A stretch of DNA of 64,000 nucleotides from Isochrysis galbana. Lineage: Eukaryota > Haptophyta > Isochrysidales > Isochrysidaceae. The number at the start of each line of letters is the position of its first letter. Position 1 is the stretch's first letter. A program made the translations under genes and the position numbers. Positions 50,201-57,633 of this stretch are shown here, piece by piece. The notes below the pieces were generated by a model, which was not told the DNA's origin, searched no databases, and saw only the letters and a program-made list of their open reading frames with translations. The DNA is taken from NCBI GenBank assembly GCA_018136815.1, contig CM030940.1:1483813-1547812 (forward strand), in the 5' to 3' direction.

Positions 50201-50943
50201 AGCTTTTGGCGGCGACGGGCGAAATTGGGCGAAGGGCGCCCTTGCGTCTAGCGAGTTTGTGTGAAGAGACTCGGGAGGCAATCTTCAGCCAGGTGCGAAA
50301 GAGGCTCGAGGCGGCTGAGGCCGAGGCGGCTCGGCGTCACGCTAGGGCCCGTCGACGCTTTCGTGATTTGTGCGAGAGTCTACGGGACATCGCGGGATCG
50401 GGCACCTCCTTCAGCGAGTGGGGCAAGGTGCGCTCCCTACTCGATGAGCCACACGGATCTGTCGCACTTGGCGAGGATAAGCGCCGCCAGCTCTGGGAGG
50501 ACTTTTGTGCCGAGGTGCAAGGGGGCGAAGGTGGCTCAGAACGCAATCGTGGGCGAAACGCTGAGGCTGGTGAGAGTAAGGGCGATCGTGATGCGGAGCT
50601 CCCTGGCTCCAAGAAGAAGAAGAGAGCTCGTGAGAAGGACAAGGATAAGAACCGCGAACGCAAGCGCTCGCGCAGCCGCGAACGTAAGCGATCTAGTCGA
50701 GAACATAAACGGACCCGAAGCCGCGAACGCAATCGTGGACGCGAGGAACGGAATGGAAGCCAGGATCGATTTCGCACTCGGCAGGATAACAGGGAGACAC
50801 GAGCCCGAAAAGACGATAAGAAGGCCGACCCGCGGGATGGCCGGAAGGGCGACCGGCATGAAGATAGGCGAGGAGCAGGAAAGCGTCACGGAATGCGCTC
50901 GCCTTCAAGCGGCAGCTACTCTTCGTACGACTCCTCGGACTAG
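47227..50943 (+). CDS. Prp40-like splicing factor with SURP, WW and FF domains
   Basis: A single exon of 1,238 residues. Prp40 bridges U1 snRNP and branch-point proteins early in spliceosome assembly. Residues 1-280 are Met/Pro/His-rich. Residues ~288-340 are a SURP module ('IAVDKVAPFVAQLGEMF', 'YGFLFPGDS', 'YYLAKL'), the type seen in SF3A1 and SWAP. WW1 (~381-409) reads 'GWQELTEPATGRKYYANRKT' then 'TTWVKP'. WW2 (~430-460) reads 'GWRECETT' ... 'CYYYNATSGVTQWQKP'. From ~620 come several FF-type helical repeats ('FRQMLREV', 'RRAFTAMLCECKDL'). The C-terminus (~1,110-1,238) is Lys/Arg/Ser/Glu-rich with RS dipeptides, a nuclear, spliceosome-type tail. WW-WW-FF-RS is standard for Prp40/TCERG1-type proteins; the SURP addition is not one I know. 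Confidence 0.88.
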   Translation: MSDGAVEGGGAPALPALQAGKQRAEAMLRSGDLSDEQRQHAVAELQHHKAAIRALQNLPQSANPFGAAYSGPGAAQPPAASAMGTQPWHLNEQHHRLMQPQQPHAPTAQSQQHLQNFHLHHPHGAMQMPMPMGMPPPGMAPTMMAAAPVLHPGMIPPIGMLQSPAPYPGTIPSGYAQHPGMPLPQHPDMQLPHGAAPHGMQFSAVPPPSVAQMSPAIPTLSSMALGGVQGGAPSAQQPPANCAALTTIPPMTSRPPPGMPVPSAVHDVADNEPTAATPGPATSSGELTPAVRIAVDKVAPFVAQLGEMFLKQMQQSHATDPTYGFLFPGDSPARHYYLAKLRECGGIGSGYTPGPTTSTKTTQPDVPSSVVSKKIATESADHGWQELTEPATGRKYYANRKTGVTTWVKPGAMALEGSVTASGAVRQGRELAGWRECETTRDGATRCYYYNATSGVTQWQKPDEFAVEERKAASGEEAPAPEASAQATPGGEDASHGEDAGTAPAPDTAVVPNDDRPALLPDDGVKDIEAEALRASVHEVDGDAGGDGAGTGGMSKRARREARRREREAEAELRKRGRLVPMQQQPATPQGVLRPTMDADASSTATVNPEQASEALPGATSLDAESAFRQMLREVSQQQPLLLEMDWDVALRHFMEDSRYSAIKTPAQRKSIFLDFQATEADAVREAARARRAEARRAFTAMLCECKDLDHRDSLARAKSLLEKDPRWGALPALDRANTFEEARADIRRAEEDRAREREVRLAEAELVLREKLCGMGLRPSATWGQVAAMDAVAMDSRIALLGEERKRQVWTTFHTELVRTERENAKAGYDELLEEEAAAGRLRPSSEWRDLGEHLLAQPRARRLAELQPDAPMAAFTRFVAALADRRRAEIAYGVRLAMRAGELGSMAEREEVFAAMESVEAVEQERSRRLAAASQSKEGDSAELRAKRLELREAEAALEAVSTEVEEADPTGDMRREIRERAHKSGGAEQLLAATGEIGRRAPLRLASLCEETREAIFSQVRKRLEAAEAEAARRHARARRRFRDLCESLRDIAGSGTSFSEWGKVRSLLDEPHGSVALGEDKRRQLWEDFCAEVQGGEGGSERNRGRNAEAGESKGDRDAELPGSKKKKRAREKDKDKNRERKRSRSRERKRSSREHKRTRSRERNRGREERNGSQDRFRTRQDNRETRARKDDKKADPRDGRKGDRHEDRRGAGKRHGMRSPSSGSYSSYDSSD

Positions 50944-51438
50944 TGGCGATGTACAAAGGTGACGGACCATCTAGTGGCAGCATGGCCCAACATCGAGGGC
51001 AACGACTGCGGCTGGGGTACGCTATTGTCAGTTGCTTACTGGACGCCGATCCCAAATCATCTCTCTGCAGCGCTGCGACCTGGAGGCGCTCGCTAGCCGC
51101 TAGAGTTTGCAGGCGCTCACCAATCTCTTGTTGGATACCCTTTACCCCTCGCCTTCACGAACATATAGCACGGTCATTTGTTGCAACAGCTTCTCTTCCC
51201 TTAACAACGGCCGTAGAGGCAGCGATTCCACGGTGCGTAGTTTGCCGCATGCGGAAGTAGCACTGTTGTAGCCCTTTTGTGAAGGATAATCACTCCTACT
51301 CTCCCTGCTCCAGCCAAGCCTCCCCCCCCGAGCGAGGAACGGGACGGGCGTTGGCGCGCCGGCTCTTGTGTTCCGCGCACTTGGCATGGGCGAAAAATGG
51401 CGACATACTTACACTTCAAGTTCGTGGGTTTCGACTTG
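50944..51438. other. 3' flank of the Prp40-like gene
   Basis: No gene is seen. Short frames overlap non-conserved DNA. Confidence 0.4.
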
Positions 51439-51600
51439 AACCTACTTTTATAAGTGGGGGTCAATGGGGGCCTCGCGCCCCCCCTCACTCCATCGCGGAC
51501 CCCCCAACCTACTTTATAAGTGGGGGTCAATGGGGGCCTCGCGCCCCCCTCTCTCCATCGCGGACACCCCCCGGGGTGGGCCCGTACAATCACCCTTGAA
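51439..51600 (+). mobile_element. R2 5' end, partial tandem copies
   Basis: The R2 hairpin plus ~45 bases occurs at 51,439 and again at 51,506, then continues through 'GGGCCCGTACAATCA'. This 67-base tandem step makes two hairpins in a row. It abuts a LINE 3' end in the opposite orientation at 51,600. Confidence 0.65.
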
Positions 51601-51674
51601 AAAAACTTCTTAATAGTCTCGCCGCGCGCGCGACCCTGTTCGGTATCTACGCAGCCACGCCCGCTTCCTTTCCC
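51600..51674 (-). mobile_element. Solo LINE 3' end
   Basis: 'AAAAAAACTTCTTAATAGTC' followed by 'TCGCCGCGCGCGCGACC' and 'CAGCCACGCCCGCTTC' closely matches the 3' end of the LINE at 38,481-38,560, in the same orientation. The reverse transcriptase is absent, so it is a heavily truncated copy. Confidence 0.7.
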
Positions 51675-52280
51675 TAGGGCCTGACAAGAGTTGCTCGCTC
51701 AGACCCCCAAAGTTGCTCGCAAAAGTTGCTCGAAATAGGCCCCAAAAGGGGCAAAGTTGCTCGCAGAGTTGCTCGAAGTTGCTCGGAGTTGCTCGTTCAT
51801 TGTTCATTGCGCCGCGATCGCCGAGCCGCGTGCTGCCGCCGCCGCGTCATCGCGTCATCATCGACGATTTAAGCCGTTATTTGATGTAGAGAGAATGCAA
51901 ATAAAAATAACAAAAGGAGAGACTCATAGATAGCTCTAGTTTGGTTGGCTGTTTGGCTTCATAGCACTTAGCACACATCACGATCATTGTACCGCAACAT
52001 GAGTCCGGCTTGAATTTGATCGGCGAGAGCGGAGGTCTGCAAAGAACCAAACATACACTTCACAAGAGAGAATAATACACAATACACGCTCACATCCGGC
52101 CGAATTGGGAGTCAATGAAAAGGCAATGCGGGCGGCAAGTAGTGCCCATGTCGGGATCTTTGTGCAATTACATGCCCACCAATGCAACACCTTTGTTGTA
52201 AAGTCATGTACATCGACCGGATCGACGGTGAAATCCTTCGCAGCAGCGGCATATCGTGGCAACTCACGCTCTAACATGAA
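51675..52280 (-). pseudogene. hAT transposon relic with transposase C-terminus
   Basis: An end starting TAGGGCCTGACAAGAG (51,675) is followed by many AGTTGCTCG motifs to 51,800. Further in, on the minus strand, 52,280-51,995 encodes a hAT dimerisation domain: 'HWWACNCTKIPTWALLAARI', 'AFSLTPNSAGCERV', then in another frame 'FSLVKCMFGSLQTSALADQI' and 'GLMLRYND'. The frame is broken by an extra ~10 bases at GTGTATTGTGTATTATT, apparently a small tandem duplication. It is similar to, but clearly diverged from, the intact transposase at 24.3-27.1 kb and belongs to a different subfamily by its ends. Confidence 0.8.
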
Positions 52281-53285
52281 CGCAACGTTCTGGATGTGGG
52301 CAAATGGTTTGAGAATGCTGAGCTAGTGGTCAGACCAAAAGCGTTCAATTATCAATTATCTCCATCCCTGCTAGCACCTTCCGTTGTCACCTGGAGGTTA
52401 CATGACTCAACTGACCACCTTTCACACGTATACGTATGTCGAAACACACACACGTGGTCCACTGACTCGATGTGGGGCAGGCAGGGTCGATATCTGATTG
52501 GAACTCACGATGTCCCCTTATCGCTCCTCTTTTGACGGAACGCGACTTGGTCTTGTCGCATCCAGAGTATTTTATATACTCTATGCGGATGCGGTGTCTC
52601 CACCATGCGTTGTGTGAGAAAAATTGAGTGAGTTTTGTTTTCACCAGTGAGTTGTCTCGAAATCTCGAAGCTCCGCCGCATTGCACGCCGCATTTGTTCG
52701 TTTGTCCTTATTTGTTTCATTGGTTTGTTTGTGCGATGTGCGATGTTGCTTAGTTTTCGGAGTATTCTTGTTGGTGAGTGAGTGATGTGGGGTGGTGTCT
52801 TGTGGACCGTCGTCGTGATGTAGCGCGCTCCCTCCCCCTCTCTCAAGACTTCTCTTCACTCTATGCCCCTAGCATGCCCCATTGAGACTTGCCACGATCA
52901 AGCACCCGCTTGATTCGATAGGTCTGCGCCTCGTGCTTGCGCACGAGGTCAGTGCCATGGCTTTGTAGGGGCCCAGCCCGGAGGCTTTCCCTATGGGAGA
53001 CTGCGCGTTGCGGCTCTGGATGTGCATGGGCTCTGTTGTGTTGGTCTTGTTGTGCTGGCATGTTGTGTGTTGTTGTGGTGTGTGCTGTCTGCTGTCTGTG
53101 TGGCTCTGGGGCTTCGGCTCGGGTCCTGGCTCGCGTGTACCTGGGCTGGCATGGCCCGGGCTGGAGGGTGCTGCGGCTGCGTGGCGTCGGCCATCATTTG
53201 GTCGGCCGGCGCGGTGAGGTGGGCGGAGAGAGAGGAGGGGAGCGTGGCGGCTCTAGTTCACACCGACGTCGAGGAGATCATCGCG
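52281..53285. other. No gene recognised
   Basis: GT-rich and mixed DNA; it may include the decayed remainder of the hAT relic. Open frames lack recognisable features. Confidence 0.35.
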
Positions 53286-53483
53286 ATGACTGAATTCAAG
53301 GACGAAAAAGAAGAGCCGCGTGTAGTCATTGAAAAGGCTAGAAAGCTCATTGGGAAGGGGCATGGCCCAATCCAGTATAGCTTCTCTAAGAAAGCAGGCG
53401 ATAAAATGGAATTTGTGGTGGTCGCCTGTTTGCGAATCGAGGCGTGCAGGGCATCAAAGGCGCCATTAGAGGGCTTCTACTAG
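53286..53483 (+). CDS. Small hypothetical ORF, 65 residues
   Basis: ATG 53286 gives a balanced, mixed helix/strand-like peptide ('MTEFKDEKEEPRVVIEKARK', 'GPIQYSFSKKAGDKMEFVVV') ending at TAG. Its composition is much more protein-like than neighbouring frames, and it could be an exon of a larger gene extending upstream ('LVHTDVEEIIA' is in frame). No family is recognised. Confidence 0.3.
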   Translation: MTEFKDEKEEPRVVIEKARKLIGKGHGPIQYSFSKKAGDKMEFVVVACLRIEACRASKAPLEGFY

Positions 53484-54130
53484 GTAGGAAAACGTACCGA
53501 TTTCGACATGAGCAATTGTCACCCTAGAATCATCGTTTGGATTTGTCAGAAGGAGGGGATTGATTGTCCCCACATGTCCCATTTCGTAGAGAATCGGCAG
53601 GCTGTATATGCGCGCTCCATGACCCTATCGTTTTAACGATAGTTGACAAAAGGACATAGAAGCACGCAGATAACTTCTAAAACAAAAAGGTCGATCGCGG
53701 ATGCGACAGAGGCATCTCCCCCCATGACCCCGACTCTAACAGTAGGCTGGCCGGGTTAGAATTCGAGGGCGCCGTGCATGTGCATGTGCATGGCACCACG
53801 CAGCGTAAAGGCGCGGCCTCGGCTTCGGGCCTGGGGCGTTCGGGGGGTCCGAGTCCGAGTCGAGCCTGATGGTTGGCTCCATGGTCTATTATCTAGTACA
53901 AGTAGGTCGTAGCACTATTGTTATAATTTCTAATTTCAGGTGCTGACAAAGAGCTTTACCTCGTGACAGCACTGCGTTGGCCACGATAGCAGTCTATGCG
54001 CGCGCATAGCGCGCGCAGTAGATAAGCTGCTTTAATGATGTCTCACATGTGACTTACCCTCACGAACGAACGCAATCATCCTTGTCATGGACAGCACGGG
54101 CATCAGCCGGGCTAGGGCGGCCTAAATGCA
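53484..54130. other. Intergenic with repeat fragment
   Basis: 53,675-53,760 contains 'CTTCTAAAACAAAAAGGTCG', shared with 7,240-7,290. No gene is seen. Confidence 0.45.
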
Positions 54131-54968
54131 TTAGCGGCCGAATCCTTTCGAAACAGAGCCCTTCTTCTTGCTCTGCTTCTTCGCCAGGCGGCGCATTGCG
54201 CGATTCTTCGGGCCCTGGACTGCTGCCTGCTCGGCAGCCATGTCATTGCGGATCGACTCTGGCGACTCACCACGCGCAAATTTAACGGCAGCTCCACGCA
54301 TAACATTGAACTCAAGTGCAAATCTGGCGACCTCCTGCGGCTCACAGCTCACAGCCTCTGAGATGCGCTTGAGCCGATCCCCAACCGCACCGCCTCTCTT
54401 GATGGCCTGGGCCTCGTTGATGATGAGGTCTGGATCGATTTGCTCCTCGTCCGTCATCTCCTCGACAAAGAGCGAATAGCGTTTGAGGCGCTTCTCACCC
54501 TCTTGGATCTGGGCAGCGTCCGGTACCCTCCCACCCATTCCAGGTACTTTTGACACCATGGACTGTAGTGATCCAACCCGCTGCATCATCTGCACCTGCT
54601 TGAGGAAGTCCTGGAAGGACATGCGACCGTTCTTGAAGCGATCCTCCATCGCAGACTGCTCTTCCTCAGAGAGACCCTAGGCACAGGAACGGCGGTTTGT
54701 GATTGCAGGGGCTCGGCCGGTGGACAGATCAAAGGCGTGAATCTCTCAGTTTGCGCACTCACCAAGTCAGTCGGCGAGCCACCCGTCATACTCTTCATGA
54801 AGTTGGAGACGCCCCGACCGACCTGTGGGAGGATATGGAAGAGAAGTCAGACGTGTGGGAGAGGCCTGCGTGATCCTACATGTCCAAACGAAGAGGCGAG
54901 ACGATCTGAGTAAATGACCAGGCAAGGTTGCGTCATCCAAGTGTCTCGGCCACGGTACAGAGAGAGCG

Positions 54969-55041
<73 letters not shown>

Positions 55042-55195
55042 AAGGACGAGGGAGGGAGAGTGTGTGGATGGTGTGTGGTTGAAGGACGCTTACGTCAGGC
55101 AGCTGCATCGCCGGCGCGCCCGCCCTTGCCGCCGGCCGGCCGAGCGGCGGCGTGATGAGGAGAGAGAGAGACAAGGCGAGAGGGACGAGCAGCAT
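54131..55195 (-). CDS. SRP54 M-domain-only protein with plastid-type presequence
   Basis: There are three exons with canonical phase-0 GT-AG junctions: 55,195-55,094, 54,822-54,763 and 54,676-54,131; introns are 271 and 86 nt. The protein is about 235 residues. Exon 1 is a signal peptide ('MLLVPLALSLSLLITPPLG') followed by 'RPAARAGAPAMQLPD', a bipartite-looking plastid leader. The rest matches the methionine-rich M domain of SRP54/Ffh: 'EDRFKNGRMSFQDFLKQVQM', 'SMVSKVPGMGG', 'EGEKRLKRYSLFVEEMTDEE' and a basic C-terminus. The NG GTPase domain is absent: exon 1 already supplies a start and signal, and no frame for it exists nearby. The usual 'RR.RIARGSG' RNA-contact motif is replaced by 'GDRLKRISEAV'. 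In bacteria and cytosol, the M domain binds signal sequences and SRP RNA. Confidence 0.8.
54968..55036. repeat. (AG)n microsatellite in intron 1
   Basis: A pure AG run of about 70 bases lies within the first intron of the SRP54-M gene. Confidence 0.9.
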
Positions 55196-55770
55196 CGCGC
55201 CACGAGTTTTCTTGTAGCGCCGCGAGACCCAGCCGAGGTGAACCGAGCGGAAGGATGCGACGATGATAGAGTTAGAAAAATCTTAACAAACTAACCGCTG
55301 CTAGCACGGCGTGAGGAGCAGAGTGCTTGTGCTACTTGCTACTCCTAACTACCCTCCCTATCCCACCACATCCCCTTTATCCTTCCACATCCCCTTTCCC
55401 CTCCCCCAGTTGCCTTCTCGGCTTCTCGGGGAATCCCGGGGGAGGAGAGGCCGCGCGCGTTGCTTCGACCAGGGGCAGAGGGGCAGGGGTGCAGGGGTGT
55501 CCGTCCGGGGTGTGGGAAAGGGAAAGGGAAAGGGAAAGCTGCCGGTCAGATTTTTCGTCGCTTTCTGTTTTTGTGCACTTCTTCTCTCTTAGGCCGTCGC
55601 GTTCCGCCTGCGCGCGCCATGGCCCCCCTCTAGGGGGACCTGCAGGTCCCCCGGTCCCCCCAGCTGGCCGGCTGGCGGCTGGGCAGCTCATGGGACATGG
55701 GAGCAGTGGACAGTGGAGGTTGGGGCTTTGCCCCTGGCCCCCCCTCCTGGCCGTCCTGTGGGTCTGTGGC
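55196..55770. other. Upstream of the SRP54-M gene, no gene seen
   Basis: Promoter region, GGGAAA-type short tandem repeat near 55,515-55,540, and GC-rich DNA resembling the interior of the R1/R2 repeats around 55,615-55,745. No coding signal. Confidence 0.4.
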
Positions 55771-56547
55771 TCATAGAAGGTGGGGGCAACTAAGTTTATA
55801 CTTGGTTCGCCCATGGGGGGGCACGAGCCCCCCTCTCTCTCCACTCCTCCCCTGCCGTGGGGGAGGAACCACCCATCCTCCTGGCATGCCTGATGGCTTG
55901 CCAGGAGGCCACTGCCCTGCTGACCCACTCTCCCACTGACAGGCACGCCTGGATCGCTCGTTCTGGCCCCTCGTGGCCAGCCCATCGCTCCAACCCCCCC
56001 TCCCCCCCTGTTCGACAGGCAGACAGGTGCAGACTGGGGGCCCCAGAGGCTCAGGAACGCCAGCGAGGGAGAGGCAGGGGAGGCCAGGGCCCAGCCCCAG
56101 CCTCCTCTGCCCCCTGAGCTGGCCTCCAGGAGCCTCCAGGGGTCGCCAGCAAGCAGCTGCAGGCCTGGCGCAGGCACGCCATCGCGCGTGCCGCAGGAGA
56201 GAGGAGAGGGAGCGCGGAGAAGGGGGTGGGCGGAGCGAGAGCTCCGCCCACCGAAAAATATGTAAGTCCCGCACCTGTTTACAGGAGAAGTCGGGACTTA
56301 GGACGCCGCCAGCCCGGTAGGCATAGGAGGAGAAGGGGAGAACGGATCACCGGGGGGGGGCGCGGGCCACCGACCATATCTAAGCCCTTTTCCCCTATCC
56401 CCCTAGTAGTGCACGGGGGGAGTCGCCTGATGGCGGGGGGGAAAGGGCCGGCGGATTGGGGGTGTAGAAAGTTTTGCTGCGTGAGTAGAAAGTAGAGGGT
56501 CCACGGCCGCGTGTGCGGTGAGACTATTAAGAAGTTAAAAATCATAG
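55771..56547 (+). mobile_element. Short LINE-related element R1 with 16-bp TSD
   Basis: The direct repeat TCATAGAAGGTGGGGG at 55,771-55,786 and 56,532-56,547 encloses a ~745-base element. It starts with the R1 hairpin (55,788-55,807, one mismatch) and an ATG block. It ends '...GAGACTATTAAGAAGTTA', the same 3' end as the LINE at 38,482. Both ends of a LINE are present but no reverse transcriptase, so it is a non-autonomous deletion derivative. The last ~70 bases (56,464-56,531) recur inverted at 63,690-63,775. Confidence 0.88.
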
Positions 56548-57633
56548 AAGGTGGGGGAGTCAGTAAGGTTTGGTGTGGGTCTGGGCGTCTGGGCGAGGGA
56601 GTGCGAGTTGCGTTGCGCGGTCTGGGAGGGTTTGGATGGGTGTGTTGAGTGCTCAGCACATGCCAAAAGGCATGGCTTGAGGATGACTGACAGGCCCCCC
56701 CGGAGGGGCGTTAGTGCCTGAGGGGAGGGGCGCGAGGCACCCCCCCCCATGACCCCTACTCTAAGAGTAGCTTGTTGGCCTCCGTACAAACACGGTAAAC
56801 CCGTGTTTACCATTCAGTCATTGGAAGGGGGCGGAGGCTTATCCACCCACGCGGGCGCGCCCACGACGCGGCCTCCTCCACCAAGAATAGCCCAATAGTG
56901 TTCTTGCAGTAAAGGTACAAACTAACTAGATACCGGCTGGGGGGAAGCGTGTCGTCCCGCGCTGCTCGCGTCCAGCCACACCGAGCAAAGCTACCCGCCG
57001 TGGGGGGGGGGGGGGGAGGGAGGGAAAGAGAGGGGGGGGGAGGGAGGGAGGGAGGGAGAGAGAAGCGATGGGGAGGAGAGAGAGAAGAGAGGGGCAGGTT
57101 TATAGGAGAGAGAGGGGAAGGAGGGGGGGGGGGGGGAAGGGAGGGTTTGGGGCGGGAGGAAGAGAGAGAGAGAGGGGGTAGGGTGGCAGGGAGGTGCGGT
57201 GCCTTCCCCCCCACATCCCTGGCTTCTCTCTGCCCTCCGCTTCCTTCCTGCTGGCGCCCGCGCCGGCTGAGCGAGAGCAAGGTTGGCGAGCAGAGGAGGA
57301 GGGGTTTGGACCTCCCTCCCTCCCGCCCGCCCTCCCTCCCTCCCTTCCTCTCTCTCTCTCTGGGGGAGAGGGCGGGGGTGGAGGTGGGGGGTGGGTGTGG
57401 GGATCACGGGACAAGTGGGGGAAGACAGGGATTGCCGCACTCACACAGGCGAAAGGGGGATGCAAGCGATCTGTCCAGACTGCTGAGCGCCGCCGGACGA
57501 GGAGGCCAGGAGCTTTGGACTCTGCCAAAGGGCGGGGCAAGGGCTGACGCTGGAATCTCCACACACCCACACTCCTCCGCAGTTCAGAGGTTTCCCCGAA
57601 TTAGAGCGCGTCTGCGCGCCACTCGCCAGCCTG
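56548..57633. other. Upstream region of the myosin gene
   Basis: 57,000-57,185 holds alternating poly-G and (GA)n tracts. Long Gly/Arg/Glu frames across it are artefacts. No other gene is supported. Confidence 0.5.
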
